Shown in pieces: positions 17,620 to 27,016 of a stretch of DNA of 64,000 nucleotides. The number at the start of each line of letters is the position of its first letter. Position 1 is the stretch's first letter. Origin of the DNA: an uncultured Bacteroidales bacterium. GTDB taxonomy: Bacteria > Bacteroidota > Bacteroidia > Bacteroidales > UBA932. A program made the translations under genes and the position numbers. The notes beneath the pieces are model-generated. The model was not told where the DNA came from, did not search any database, and saw only the letters and a program-made list of their open reading frames with translations. Location: NCBI GenBank assembly GCA_900321655.1, contig ONWU01000014.1:1-64000 (forward strand), given 5' to 3'.

Positions 17620-18965
17620 AAAACGTATACTTCATAGGAATAGGCGGCATTGGAATGAGTGCCATTGCCCGCTACTATAAATTCAAGGGCCTGGATGTGT
17701 CCGGTTACGACCGCACTCCCTCGGAACTCACGCACAAGCTGGAGGCCGAAGGCATCCGCGTGCACTACGAGGACAGGCCGGACCTGGTGCCCTCCGACAA
17801 AGAGGAGACGCTGGTGGTGTACACCCCCGCCATTCCCCAGGACCTGGGAGAACTGAGAAAGGTGATGGACGAAGGCTATACGGTGCTCAAGCGCTCCCGT
17901 ACGCTGGGAGAAATCACCCGCGGGCAGAGGTGCCTGGCCGTAGCCGGAACGCACGGAAAAACCACCACCTCCACCCTCACCGCCCATATCCTCACCCAGA
18001 CGGGCGCAGGCTGCAGCGCTTTCCTCGGCGGTATTTCCAGAAACTACGGCACCAACCTCCTGATGTCCCGTAACGAGACCGTGGTGGTGGAGGCCGACGA
18101 ATTTGACCGCTCCTTCCTGCAGCTGTTCCCGGAGATTGCCGTCATCACTTCCGTGGAGGCAGACCACCTGGACATCTACGGAGACTACGCCCACGTGGTG
18201 GAGGCCTTCCGGGCCTTCGCCTCGCAGGTAAGCGGCACGCTCATCGTGAAAAAAGGCGCTCCCGTGTCGCAGGAGCACACCCGGGCGAAAGTCCTGACCT
18301 ATCACTATAAAGACACATCGGCCGATTTCTATGCCGCCGATGCACACCCCGATGCCCTGGGCCACTTCCACTACAACCTCCACTACCCGGGAGGCGTCAT
18401 AGAGGATATCTGCGTGGGAGCCCTCGGCTGGGTGAATGCGGAAAACAGCATCGCGGCGGCGGCCATCGCCCTTACCTACGGGGTGGATCCGGAGGGCGTG
18501 AAAGCGGCCATCGGCACTTTTGAAGGCGTGAAAAGGCGCCTGGAGGTGCACGTGAACACCCCTTCCCTCTCCTACATCGACGACTACGCCCATCACCCCT
18601 CGGAGCTCACCAGCGCCATCACTTCCATGCGGGACATTTTCCCCGGGCGCAAGCTCACGGCCATCTTCCAGCCGCACCTGTACACCCGTACGAGGGACTT
18701 TGCGCCGGAATTTGCGAAGGCGCTGTCGGCCGTGGACAAGCTGATCCTCCTGGACATCTATCCCGCCCGCGAGGAGCCCATCCCGGGCGTCACTTCCGAG
18801 ATGGTGTTCCGGGATGTGACCGCCCCCGAGAAAGTGCTTCTGAAAAAGGAAGAGCTGATGGATTACCTCGCCGATGAGCCCCTGGATGTACTGGCCACCT
18901 TCGGGGCCGGCAACATAGACCGGTTTATCGAACCTATAACAGAACTGCTGAAAAGCCGCTTATGA
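17616..18965 (+). CDS. murC: UDP-N-acetylmuramate-L-alanine ligase
   Basis: 449 residues. N-terminal UDP-binding motif YFIGIGGIGMSAIARYY, ATP loop AVAGTHGKTTTSTL near residue 110, and the C-terminal motif DDYAHHPSELTS are all seen. It adds L-Ala to UDP-MurNAc. It overlaps murG by four bases and ftsQ by four bases. Confidence 0.96.
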   Translation: MKNVYFIGIGGIGMSAIARYYKFKGLDVSGYDRTPSELTHKLEAEGIRVHYEDRPDLVPSDKEETLVVYTPAIPQDLGELRKVMDEGYTVLKRSRTLGEITRGQRCLAVAGTHGKTTTSTLTAHILTQTGAGCSAFLGGISRNYGTNLLMSRNETVVVEADEFDRSFLQLFPEIAVITSVEADHLDIYGDYAHVVEAFRAFASQVSGTLIVKKGAPVSQEHTRAKVLTYHYKDTSADFYAADAHPDALGHFHYNLHYPGGVIEDICVGALGWVNAENSIAAAAIALTYGVDPEGVKAAIGTFEGVKRRLEVHVNTPSLSYIDDYAHHPSELTSAITSMRDIFPGRKLTAIFQPHLYTRTRDFAPEFAKALSAVDKLILLDIYPAREEPIPGVTSEMVFRDVTAPEKVLLKKEELMDYLADEPLDVLATFGAGNIDRFIEPITELLKSRL

Positions 18966-19750
18966 AGCGCATCTACCGTCATATCCTGGGCCTGCTTCTG
19001 CTGGCTGCCTGCGCCGCCGTCTGGGTGTTTTCCTCCGGTCTGGCGCGGAAGGAGCTGCGTACGCGCACCTGCCAGGGAAAGGGCAAGCTGCAGGTGACGG
19101 TGACGGATTCGCTGGAGCGCCGTTTCGTGGCACGGGCCGATGTCCAGGAATGGCTGGACAAGGAGTACGGAGCGTACGCCGGCCTGCCGCTGGACAGCGT
19201 GGACCTGACGCGGATAGAAAAGCTGATCAGCCTGCACAGCGCCGTGAGGGACTGCGAGGCCTGGATCACGGACGACGGCATCCTGCACGTGGAGATCAGC
19301 CAGCGGCAGCCGGTGATCCGGCTGGAAGACGGCCAGAACGCCTGCTATGCCGACGAGACGGGCTATCTGTTCCCGCTCCAGTCCCGCGGCAGCGTGAACG
19401 TCCCGGTGGTGAGCGGAAAGATTCCCTTCCCTCTTGAAAAGGGCTTCAAGGGCTATCTTCAGCAGGCCGATGACGCCCTCTGGCTGCAGCGGGTGATTGG
19501 CCTGGTGAATTATATGAAGGGCACCGTCTGGGAGAAAGACATCCGGAAGGTGCTGGTGCGGGGTAACGGAGAACTGGTGCTGTACCCCGTCCAGGGGAAG
19601 GAGGAATTCCTCTTCGGCCCTCCGGTGAGGGTGGAAGAAAAATTCAAGCTTTTGACGGCATACTACCGAAGCGTGGCCCCTTCCAAGGAGCCCGGATACT
19701 ACTCCAAGGTAGATTTAAGATATCGGAAACAACTGGTTTGCAAGAAATAA
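18962..19750 (+). CDS. ftsQ: FtsQ/DivIB-like division protein
   Basis: 262 residues with one N-terminal transmembrane helix (residues ~6-24) and a periplasmic domain. It is assigned by position between murC and ftsA and by FtsQ-like features (ISQRQPVIRLEDGQNACYADETGYLFPL, a common region after the POTRA-like part). A scaffold role linking the cytoplasmic and periplasmic divisome is expected. Sequence conservation is weak, as usual for FtsQ. Confidence 0.8.
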   Translation: MKRIYRHILGLLLLAACAAVWVFSSGLARKELRTRTCQGKGKLQVTVTDSLERRFVARADVQEWLDKEYGAYAGLPLDSVDLTRIEKLISLHSAVRDCEAWITDDGILHVEISQRQPVIRLEDGQNACYADETGYLFPLQSRGSVNVPVVSGKIPFPLEKGFKGYLQQADDALWLQRVIGLVNYMKGTVWEKDIRKVLVRGNGELVLYPVQGKEEFLFGPPVRVEEKFKLLTAYYRSVAPSKEPGYYSKVDLRYRKQLVCKK

Positions 19751-19763
19751 AAACAACACATAT

Positions 19764-21230
19764 ATGGAAGAAAAATACATAGCCTCCATCGATTTGGGCA
19801 GTTCCAAATTCGGCATCTGCGTAGCGCGGGTGAACGGGGACGATGTCCAGATTGTTTACTACAAGGAAAGCCCTTCGGAGGGCATCCGCTCCAGCCTCAT
19901 CGCCAATCCGATGAAGGCTTCCCTCAAGTTGAAGGAAGCCATCCGGGAGGCCGAGAAAGAACTGATGATCCAGATTCTGCAGGTGGTGGTGGGAATGCCC
20001 CGGAGCGAAGTGGCGCAGGTGACGGCATCGGCCCGCATAGACCGCTCCAATCCGGACGACTACATTACCGCCGAAGAGGTGGCCACGCTCAAGTCCATCG
20101 CCCTGGAGACTTATCCGCTGGATAACCCCGAGAAGCAGATCATCTACGGGGCCGTGGCGCAGTCTTTCTCCATCGACGACGAAATCCAGCTGGTGGAAGA
20201 CGAGGTGGTGGGCACCCTCAGCGCCTCCCTGGAAGGCAATTTCAAGGTGTTTGTGGGGAACCGGTCGGCCACCACCGCCCTGGACAAGATCTTTAACCAG
20301 TTGGGCATTTCCATCGCAAAGAAATACTTCCTGCCGGAGGTGGTAGCCCGCACCGTGCTCACGGACGAGGAACGCTCCAGCGGCGTGGCCCTGGTGGATA
20401 TCGGCGCCGGCGTAACGTCCCTGGCCATCTACCACGGGGGCATCATGCGCTACTACGCTTCCATTCCCTTCGGCGGAAAGGCCATTACGGGAGACCTCCG
20501 GACGGAATGCTCCATCTCCGAGGATCTGGCCGAAAAGATCAAGAAACGCTTCGGCGCCTGCATGCCCGGGAAGCTGGCTTCCCTCAGCGAGAAGGTGCTC
20601 CAGATCCGCACCACGGAGCCTTACAAGGAGGTTCCGGTGCGCTATATCTCCGAAATCATAGACTGCCGGTGCCGCGAGATTGTATCGGCCATCCTCTACT
20701 ATATCCAGGAAAGCGGGCTGCAGAATTCCCTCCGCAGCGGCATCGTGATCACCGGCGGCGGGGCCGAGCTGGCCAACTTCATCTCCCTGGTGAAGGAAAT
20801 GTCGGGCTACGAGGTGCGCAAGGGCTATCCCCGCTTCATGTTCTCCGCCTCCGTGGGAAGCGGCGTGTATGCTACCGGGGCTACATCGGCCATCGGCATG
20901 GTGCTGGCCGCCAAGGAAGACAGCCTGCCGGACTGCGTCTCCGTGCCGGAAAACCCGGTGGAGGAGCCGGAAGACGAGATGATGGAGGTGGAAGTGACGG
21001 ACGAGACGCCCGCGCAGAACACCATCTCGGACGAGGAACTGGCCAGCGGCGAGACGGGAAATCTCATTTCGCCCGACGAGTTTGGCGAGGCCGTCAAGAA
21101 AGAGAAGAAGAAGACCACCAAGGTGAAAGTGAAGAAGAGACCCGGCATCCTGGGCATTGCCTGGACCAAGATCAAAAATACGGCCCTGGACTTCTATGAC
21201 GACGAAAACAAGGATCTCACTCAGGAATAA
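19764..21230 (+). CDS. ftsA: Cell division protein FtsA
   Basis: 488 residues, actin-like ATPase fold: phosphate-1 motif IASIDLGSSKFGICVA, the 1C/SHS2 region, phosphate-2 VALVDIGAGVTSLAIY and the adenosine motif GIVITGGGAEL. An acidic linker (residues ~395-450) follows, then a basic KKEKKKTTKVKVKKRP patch and a probable amphipathic membrane-targeting helix (ILGIAWTKIKNTALDFY). It tethers FtsZ to the membrane. ftsZ follows after five bases. Confidence 0.95.
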   Translation: MEEKYIASIDLGSSKFGICVARVNGDDVQIVYYKESPSEGIRSSLIANPMKASLKLKEAIREAEKELMIQILQVVVGMPRSEVAQVTASARIDRSNPDDYITAEEVATLKSIALETYPLDNPEKQIIYGAVAQSFSIDDEIQLVEDEVVGTLSASLEGNFKVFVGNRSATTALDKIFNQLGISIAKKYFLPEVVARTVLTDEERSSGVALVDIGAGVTSLAIYHGGIMRYYASIPFGGKAITGDLRTECSISEDLAEKIKKRFGACMPGKLASLSEKVLQIRTTEPYKEVPVRYISEIIDCRCREIVSAILYYIQESGLQNSLRSGIVITGGGAELANFISLVKEMSGYEVRKGYPRFMFSASVGSGVYATGATSAIGMVLAAKEDSLPDCVSVPENPVEEPEDEMMEVEVTDETPAQNTISDEELASGETGNLISPDEFGEAVKKEKKKTTKVKVKKRPGILGIAWTKIKNTALDFYDDENKDLTQE

Positions 21231-21235
21231 CAGCG

Positions 21236-22480
21236 ATGAAAGAAGACTATAAGAAAGAAATCATTCCCACCGACTGGAACGACGAGAATGCCATCATCAA
21301 AGTGATCGGCGTCGGTGGCGGCGGCTGCAATGCCGTGAATTATATGTACAGGCAGAACATCCAGGGCTGCAGCTTCATTGTCTGCAATACGGATGCCCAG
21401 GCGCTGCAGATCAGCGAGGTGCCGGTGAAGATCCAGATGGGCCAGAACGGCCTGGGAGCCGGAACAGACCCCACCGCCGGCCGCAACGCCGCGCTGGAAA
21501 GCCAGGACGAGATTGCCCGCAAGGTGCTGGACTGCGGCACCAAGATGCTCTTCATCACGGCCGGCATGGGCGGCGGTACCGGAACGGGTGCCTCACCGGT
21601 CATTGCCAAGATGGCCAAGGACCGCGGCATCCTCACCGTGGCCGTTGTCACCATCCCCTTCAAGAACGAGGGCAACGAGAGCCAGTCCAAGGCCGTGGAC
21701 GGCATCCACGAGCTGGAAAAGAACGTGGATTCACTCCTGATCATCAACAACGAGAAACTGTATCAGTTCTTCGGGGATACGCTCATCCAGGAGGCCTTCC
21801 CCAAGGCCGATGAGGTGCTGGCCACCGCCGTCCGCGGCATCATCGAGGTAATCAGCTGCCCCGGTTACATCAACGTGGACTTCCAGGATGTGTGCAAGAT
21901 GATGCGCAACTCCGGCATGGCCCTGATGGGAAGCGGCGAAGGCACCGGCAACGACCGCCTGGAGATGGCCGTGAAGGGCGCTTTCGAGAGCCCGCTGCTG
22001 AACGATTTCGACCTCAAGACCGCCAAGAACGTGCTCATCAACATCACCACCGGCAACAACGAGCGCGGTGCCAAGATGAGCGACCTGGAGCGGATAGACG
22101 ATATGATTTCCGAATACACCGGAGATGCCAACCACTTCAAGAAGGGCATCATCTGGGACAACGACCCCGAGTTCGGGGACAAGGTGCGCATCACGGCCAT
22201 CGTAACGGGCTTCGAGATGGATCTCGGCGGCCTGGGCCTGAACAAGGACCTGGGGAATCTAGTCATTATCGACGAGAACTTCCAGTGGGAGCAGCCCATC
22301 CACGAAGGCGAAGTGTCCATCCCGGCCGGCCCGGACACCATCAAGATCGGCTACACCAACTCCGACAACGCCAAGACCCACAACTTTGCCTCGGAGCACA
22401 AGCCGGCCCTCTGCATCGGCCCCGGCGAAAGGAAGGCCGACCTGGAGAACATCCCGGCGATCCGTCGCGCACATTCCTAA
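21236..22480 (+). CDS. ftsZ: Cell division GTPase FtsZ
   Basis: 414 residues. The tubulin signature GGGTGTG is seen in AGMGGGTGTGASP near residue 110, with VGGGGCNAVNYM at the N-terminus and the T7-loop NVDFQDV. It polymerises into the Z ring. The linker is short and the protein ends with a conserved-looking peptide (DLENIPAIRRAHS), probably the FtsA-binding tail. It is the last dcw gene; a gltX promoter begins nine bases after its stop. Confidence 0.96.
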   Translation: MKEDYKKEIIPTDWNDENAIIKVIGVGGGGCNAVNYMYRQNIQGCSFIVCNTDAQALQISEVPVKIQMGQNGLGAGTDPTAGRNAALESQDEIARKVLDCGTKMLFITAGMGGGTGTGASPVIAKMAKDRGILTVAVVTIPFKNEGNESQSKAVDGIHELEKNVDSLLIINNEKLYQFFGDTLIQEAFPKADEVLATAVRGIIEVISCPGYINVDFQDVCKMMRNSGMALMGSGEGTGNDRLEMAVKGAFESPLLNDFDLKTAKNVLINITTGNNERGAKMSDLERIDDMISEYTGDANHFKKGIIWDNDPEFGDKVRITAIVTGFEMDLGGLGLNKDLGNLVIIDENFQWEQPIHEGEVSIPAGPDTIKIGYTNSDNAKTHNFASEHKPALCIGPGERKADLENIPAIRRAHS

Positions 22481-22488
22481 AAAAGCAC

Positions 22489-22496
22489 TATCTTTG
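22489..22496 (+). promoter_or_regulatory. -7 box (TATCTTTG) of gltX
   Basis: An exact TAnnTTTG match lies nine bases after the ftsZ stop and 16 bases before the gltX ATG. It implies gltX can be transcribed independently of the dcw cluster. No terminator hairpin is visible after ftsZ, so read-through is also possible. Confidence 0.55.
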
Positions 22497-22512
22497 CACC
22501 TTCAATTTTGAA

Positions 22513-24300
22513 ATGATGGAAAGAAGAACACGTGTAAGATTTGCCCCGTCTCCTACCGGGCCGCTGCATATGGGTGGCGTGCGTACGGCTTTGTATAATT
22601 ACTTGTACGCCAAGCAGAAAGGAGGAGATTTCATCATCCGGATAGAGGATACAGACTCCCACCGTTTTGTGCCGGGAGCGGAACAGTATATCATCGAAGC
22701 CCTCCGCTGGTGCGGAATCATTCCCGACGAGGGCGTGGACGAAAACGGCAAAGTAGTGGAGGTGGCCGATAAGAAACACCCCCACGCTCCCTACCGCCAG
22801 AGCCAGAGAAGGCCCATCTATCGGCAATACGCCGAGCAGCTTGTGGCAAACGGCTGGGCCTATTACGCCTTTGACAGCGCCGAAGAGCTTAACGAGCGCC
22901 GCGCCGCCGCCGAGGCCGCCGGAGAGACCTTTATGTACAACGCCGCCACGCGGAAGGAACTTCGCAACTCCCTCTCCCTCCCGGAGGAGGAGGTGAAGCG
23001 CCTGCTGGAAACCACCACGGACTGGACCGTCCGCTTCAAGATGCCCCACAACCGCATCGTGAAGATGGAAGACCTCATCCGCGGCCACGTGGAAGTGAAT
23101 ACGGACACCCTGGACGACAAGGTGCTGTGGAAAAGGGCCGATGAGCTCCCCACATACCACCTCGCCAACATAGTGGACGACCACCTGATGGAAATCACGG
23201 AGGTGATCCGCGGAGAGGAGTGGCTGCCGTCCCTGCCTTTGCACTATCTGTTGTACGAGGCCTTCGGCTGGCAGGACACCATGCCCCGCTTCGCCCACCT
23301 GTCGCTTCTTCTGAAGCCCGTCGGCAACGGAAAACTCTCCAAGCGGGACGGTGACAAACTGGGTTTCCCCGTGTTCCCGCTGGCCTGGAAGAACCCCGAG
23401 ACCGGTGAAGTGTCCCACGGCTACCGGGAGGACGGTTACTTCCCCGAGGCCTTCGTGAACCTGCTGGCCATGCTGGGCTGGAACCCCGGAGACGACCGCG
23501 AAATGTTCACCCTGCCGGAGCTGGTGCAGGCCTTCTCGCTGGACAAGGTGCAGAAAGCCGGTGCCAAGTTCAACCCGGACAAGGCCAAGTGGTACAACAA
23601 GGAATACCTCCGTCTCAAAACCACGGAGGAGCTCACAGACCTGTTCATCCCCGTGCTGGAAGGCCACGGCATCCAGGTAGTGGACTGCCCTTGCAACGCC
23701 CTCACCGCCGGCGCCGCCTTCGAGGGCTTCGGAGCGGATTTCGCCAACCACATCTTCACGCGTGAATACGTGCAGGCCGTGGTGGAACTGGTGAAGGAGC
23801 GCGCCACCTTCGTGGCCGATATGTGGGACATCGCCGCCTACCTCTTCGTGAGCCCCGAGCAGTTCGAGGCCTTCGGCGTCAAGGCCGGTGCCGGCCTTCC
23901 CACCAAGCCGGTGGATCCGAATCGGCCCGTAGATCCCCGCGCCAAGGTATTTGACGATGCTGCCACCGCTCCTTTCCTCGCCAAAGACGTGGACAAATTC
24001 TGGAAGGAAGACCACTACGAGTACTGCTTCGAGATCTGCCAGTACATCACCGGCGCCGCATTCGGCTTCGACGACCTGGACACCTACCGCGGCGTCATGT
24101 CGGCCGAAGCCCTCGAGACCGTGCTGGAGGAATACATCAAGAAGAATGAATACCCGATGGGCAAGGTGATGAACAGCCTCCGTCTGGCCCTCACCGGAGC
24201 GGCATCCGGCCTGGGCATCGCCGCCATCCTCGGCTTCATCGGCCGGAAAGAGTTTGCCCGCCGCATGAGCTTCGTCGCCGAGCGGCTGGGACGCAAATAA
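22513..24300 (+). CDS. gltX: Glutamate-tRNA ligase
   Basis: 595 residues, class I synthetase. The HIGH-type motif is seen as APSPTGPLHMGGVRTAL and the KMSKS-type motif as GNGKLSKRDGDKLG. It is longer than the ~470-residue proteobacterial enzyme because of an expanded anticodon-binding half (residues ~330-595). I start at the first ATG (22513); the second ATG (22516) is equally possible. The frame stays open upstream through ftsZ but is not coding there. Confidence 0.95.
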   Translation: MMERRTRVRFAPSPTGPLHMGGVRTALYNYLYAKQKGGDFIIRIEDTDSHRFVPGAEQYIIEALRWCGIIPDEGVDENGKVVEVADKKHPHAPYRQSQRRPIYRQYAEQLVANGWAYYAFDSAEELNERRAAAEAAGETFMYNAATRKELRNSLSLPEEEVKRLLETTTDWTVRFKMPHNRIVKMEDLIRGHVEVNTDTLDDKVLWKRADELPTYHLANIVDDHLMEITEVIRGEEWLPSLPLHYLLYEAFGWQDTMPRFAHLSLLLKPVGNGKLSKRDGDKLGFPVFPLAWKNPETGEVSHGYREDGYFPEAFVNLLAMLGWNPGDDREMFTLPELVQAFSLDKVQKAGAKFNPDKAKWYNKEYLRLKTTEELTDLFIPVLEGHGIQVVDCPCNALTAGAAFEGFGADFANHIFTREYVQAVVELVKERATFVADMWDIAAYLFVSPEQFEAFGVKAGAGLPTKPVDPNRPVDPRAKVFDDAATAPFLAKDVDKFWKEDHYEYCFEICQYITGAAFGFDDLDTYRGVMSAEALETVLEEYIKKNEYPMGKVMNSLRLALTGAASGLGIAAILGFIGRKEFARRMSFVAERLGRK

Positions 24301-24340
24301 GCGCTGGCAGTTATCTGATTAACTAACAAACAGTTATAGT

Positions 24341-24373
24341 AACGGACGGGTATCATTTCGGTACCCGTCCGTT
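24341..24373. terminator. Bidirectional terminator between gltX and truB
   Basis: AACGGACGGGTA (24341-24352) is perfectly mirrored at 24362-24373 around a nine-base loop. It lies between convergent genes and can serve both. T-tracts are weak. Confidence 0.75.
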
Positions 24374-24399
24374 ATTGTAAAACACTGATAATCTACGGT

Positions 24400-25329
24400 T
24401 TAAGTGCCAGGCTGAAATAGGGCCAGAGCCTGGTCCACGGAGAGGGCGTCTTCTATGCGGAAGGAGCCGCTGCGAGAGCGGATGAGGCCGCCGAGGTGGG
24501 CGCCGGAGCCGAGGGCTTCGCCGAGGTCCCGGGCGAAGGCGCGGATGTAGGTGCCTTTGGAGCAGGCGATGCGGATGACGGCCTCCGGCAGCCCCAGGGC
24601 CGATGTATCCGCCACGTGAATGCGGGAAGAGGCAGTAGATGAGGCACTTGTCCCTGCGGGTACAGGGGTCTCTGAATCGTCGGCTTCGCCGACCCCTCCC
24701 ACTGCCTGCGGCAGCGGGCCCCTCCCTCTTACGGGGCCGAGGGTGGCCACGGATTCAGAGACCCCTATACCCGCAGGGATAAAGTCCAGAAGCTCCAGCT
24801 CCGAGATGACGATGCGGCTGCGGTGAAGGGTGTCCAGGGCGGCGGCATCGAGTTCGGCGGTGCGGCCGCTGCGGTAGAGCTTGCGGGCCAGTTCGTAGGC
24901 ACGGACCCCGTCCACGCTCTTGGCGCTGAAAAGGGGTGCCACCTGCTCCTGCTCTCCGAGGAAGGCAGGGAGCGCGGCCTCGACGGCTTCGCGGGTGATG
25001 TGCTCAAAGGGGAAACGGCGGTCTACCTCCTTCTCCAGGTCGTAGGAAGGGGTGGTGGCGCCGAAGCGGATGCGGGCGATGTACTCCTTGTCGTGGTCCT
25101 GGAGCTCCTGCGCCCGTTTGCAGGCCGGGCCGATGCAAACCAGCAGCACGCCGGTAGCCAGCGGGTCCAGCGTGCCGGCGTGGCCCACCTTCAGGTTCTT
25201 TTTGGCAAAGTGGCGGATGGCCGCGTACTTGAGCTTGCGGATGACATCGGCCGATGTCCAGCGGTACGGCTTGTCTACCGCCAGGACAATGCCTTCCGGG
25301 TAATCTGCAATGTCCCTGGTAAAGCTCAT
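24400..25329 (-). CDS. truB: tRNA pseudouridine-55 synthase carrying an in-frame palindromic insertion
   Basis: 309 residues. It makes pseudouridine 55 in the T loop of tRNAs. The catalytic region is seen as KVGHAGTLDPLATGVLLVC (Asp in GTLDP), with VIRIACSKGTYIRAFARDLGEALGSGAHL in the C-terminal half. Between LELLDF and LPEAVIRIACSKG, adjacent in ordinary TruB, there is an extra stretch of about 60 residues rich in Gly, Pro, Ser, Ala and Val. Most of it is encoded by a 129-bp inverted-repeat element (24651-24779). The start overlaps the rpiB stop by four bases. Confidence 0.93.
   Translation of the reverse strand: MSFTRDIADYPEGIVLAVDKPYRWTSADVIRKLKYAAIRHFAKKNLKVGHAGTLDPLATGVLLVCIGPACKRAQELQDHDKEYIARIRFGATTPSYDLEKEVDRRFPFEHITREAVEAALPAFLGEQEQVAPLFSAKSVDGVRAYELARKLYRSGRTAELDAAALDTLHRSRIVISELELLDFIPAGIGVSESVATLGPVRGRGPLPQAVGGVGEADDSETPVPAGTSASSTASSRIHVADTSALGLPEAVIRIACSKGTYIRAFARDLGEALGSGAHLGGLIRSRSGSFRIEDALSVDQALALFQPGT
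24651..24779. repeat. 129-bp palindromic element inserted in frame within truB
   Basis: Terminal arms 24651-24678 and 24752-24779 are 28 bp and match at 27 positions when one is reverse-complemented. The 73-bp centre holds three more hairpins: GTCGGC-TTC-GCCGAC, CTGCC-TGC-GGCAG and GGCCCC...GGGGCC. The total length is exactly 43 codons with no stop codon in the truB frame. It resembles in principle the Rickettsia palindromic elements that insert into genes in frame. Confidence 0.75.
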
Positions 25330-25760
25330 CGGCAGGGGATCTTGTCTATCCTCTTCTGGTGACGGCCGCCCTCAAAGTCTGTCTCCAGCCAGGTGCGGAC
25401 AATGGCGGAAGCCATCCTGTAGCTGATGAAGCGGGCCGGGAGAACCAGCACGTTGGCATTGTTGTGGCGGGCCACCAGCTCTCCGATGGCCGTGCTCCAG
25501 GCCAGGCCGGCGCGGATGCCCTGGTGTTTGTTGAGCGTGATGGCCATCCCGTTGCCGGTGCCGCAGAGGGCGATGCCCAGATCCACCTCGTGGGTTTCCA
25601 CGGCGGTGGCCAGGCGGTGGGCAAAGTCCGGATAGTCTACACTGTCGGCCGTATCTGTCCCAAAATTAACTACCTCGATGCCGCGTTTGTGAAGCATCTT
25701 CACCAGTTTGAACTTGTACTCCACGCCTGCGTGGTCGTTGCAAATGCCTATTTTCATCAT
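25326..25760 (-). CDS. rpiB: Ribose-5-phosphate isomerase B
   Basis: 144 residues from MMKIGICNDHAG. It interconverts ribose 5-phosphate and ribulose 5-phosphate. The RpiB/LacAB signature is seen in IALCGTGNGMAITLNKH (active-site Cys and phosphate loop) and GIRAGLAWS. I reject the longer start at 25778 because a TATCTTTG -7 box occupies 25785-25778 on this strand. truB follows with a four-base overlap. Confidence 0.93.
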   Translation of the reverse strand: MMKIGICNDHAGVEYKFKLVKMLHKRGIEVVNFGTDTADSVDYPDFAHRLATAVETHEVDLGIALCGTGNGMAITLNKHQGIRAGLAWSTAIGELVARHNNANVLVLPARFISYRMASAIVRTWLETDFEGGRHQKRIDKIPCR

Positions 25761-25777
25761 TTTTAAATTTGGTTGCA

Positions 25778-25816
25778 CAAAGATACGAAAAGTTTAGATG
25801 ATTTTTCCTAACTTTG
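25778..25816. promoter_or_regulatory. Divergent -7 boxes for rpiB-truB and the GHL10 lipoprotein
   Basis: The minus strand has TATCTTTG (25785 to 25778), 17 bases before the rpiB ATG. The plus strand has TAACTTTG (25809-25816), 26 bases before the lipoprotein ATG. Confidence 0.5.
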
Positions 25817-25842
25817 CACCTTGTTATTCAGTAGTGAAACGA

Positions 25843-26946
25843 ATGAAACACAGAATCCTTCTCAGTTTGGCGGCCGCGCTCCTTCTTGCCGCCTGTTCCG
25901 CCCCCAAGGCCGATGTTCCCGTATACGTCTGGCACCTGATTGGTAACAACACGGTCCTGGACAGTCTCCAGAAAGATTTCCAGGCGTGGAAGAGCCACGG
26001 GGTAACCGGCGTCTGCATAGAGACCCGGTCCATGGAACAGATTGAGCAGGTGGCGGCCCTCGCCCACCAAGAAGGCCTGGAGTACCACGCCTGGATCCCG
26101 TCCATGCTCCGCAGCGGAATGCCGCACGAGTGGTACGCCGTGAACCGCCTGGGACAGAGTGCCGATATGTACCCCTCCTACGCCAACACCTACCGTTTCC
26201 TGGACCCTGCCAACCCAGAAGTGAAGGAATTCCTCACCCAGCAGTATATGACCATCGCCAGCATTCCCAACGTGGACTACGTGCGTCTGGACTTCATGCG
26301 CTACCCGGACGTGATCCTGGCCAGCGGCCTGGGAGAGCTCTACGGCCTGCAGGATGTGGAAGGAGAATACGCTCCGGCAGACTACTGCTACTGCGAAAAC
26401 TGCGTCAGGATCTTCAAGGAGCAGACCGGAATTGACATCACCGAGGTGGAAGACCCTTCCCAGGTGCCCCAGTGGGCCCAGTTCCGCTGCGACCAGATAA
26501 CCCTGTTCGTAGACAAAGTGGCCCGCGCCGTGCACCAGCTGGGAAAGAAAGTGAGCGTGGACGTGTTCCCCGGCCCCACTTCCTATGCAGAACATATGGT
26601 AAGGCAGCAGTGGAACCAGTGGATGGTGGACATGTTCTTCCCGATGAACTACAACGACTTCTACGGTGAAACCCCGGACTGGATCACCGGAGTGGTGAAG
26701 GAAGAGGTACAGGCAGCCGGCACCATCCCGGTGATGAGCGGCCTCCGCACCACCCTGCACTGGAGAGAGAACGAGACCAAGCCCAAGCAGTCGTACTTCG
26801 GCCTGGGTCCCGATGAGCTCAAGACCGCCATCCTCAAATCCCTGGAAGCCGGCGCCACGGGCGTATGCCTTTTCAAGCCCTCCCGCATGGAGGAGGCCCA
26901 CTGGACGGCCCTGGAGGAAGCCCTGGCCGAGTACAAGGCCAAGTAA
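25843..26946 (+). CDS. GHL10-type glycoside hydrolase-like lipoprotein
   Basis: 367 residues with a lipobox (LLLAACSAPK). The remainder is a TIM-barrel of the glycosyl-hydrolase-like 10 type: VTGVCIETRSMEQIEQ, GLEYHAWIPSML, VDYVRLDFMRYPD with the expected acidic cluster, then KKVSVDVFPGP. These proteins are predicted to act on glycans; no substrate can be assigned. The ATG at 25843 is chosen because it gives a proper signal peptide and lies downstream of the -7 box. Monocistronic. Confidence 0.8.
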   Translation: MKHRILLSLAAALLLAACSAPKADVPVYVWHLIGNNTVLDSLQKDFQAWKSHGVTGVCIETRSMEQIEQVAALAHQEGLEYHAWIPSMLRSGMPHEWYAVNRLGQSADMYPSYANTYRFLDPANPEVKEFLTQQYMTIASIPNVDYVRLDFMRYPDVILASGLGELYGLQDVEGEYAPADYCYCENCVRIFKEQTGIDITEVEDPSQVPQWAQFRCDQITLFVDKVARAVHQLGKKVSVDVFPGPTSYAEHMVRQQWNQWMVDMFFPMNYNDFYGETPDWITGVVKEEVQAAGTIPVMSGLRTTLHWRENETKPKQSYFGLGPDELKTAILKSLEAGATGVCLFKPSRMEEAHWTALEEALAEYKAK

Positions 26947-26947
26947 A

Positions 26948-26979
26948 TTTGGTTAATTCGAAATAAATGCCTACATTTG
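26948..26979 (+). promoter_or_regulatory. Full Bacteroidota promoter of rpsO
   Basis: TTTG (26948-26951), a 20-base spacer and TACATTTG (26972-26979) match the TTTG-N19-21-TAnnTTTG consensus. The 5' leader would be about 30 AT-rich bases. Confidence 0.8.
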
Positions 26980-27016
26980 CAGGCTAAAATTTTTATAACT
27001 TAAAACTCATTGCATC

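Noticed and set aside
24620..24826. Plus-strand small frame across the truB palindrome as a gene of a mobile element
   Set aside because: It only reflects the symmetry of the inverted repeat and has no independent support.
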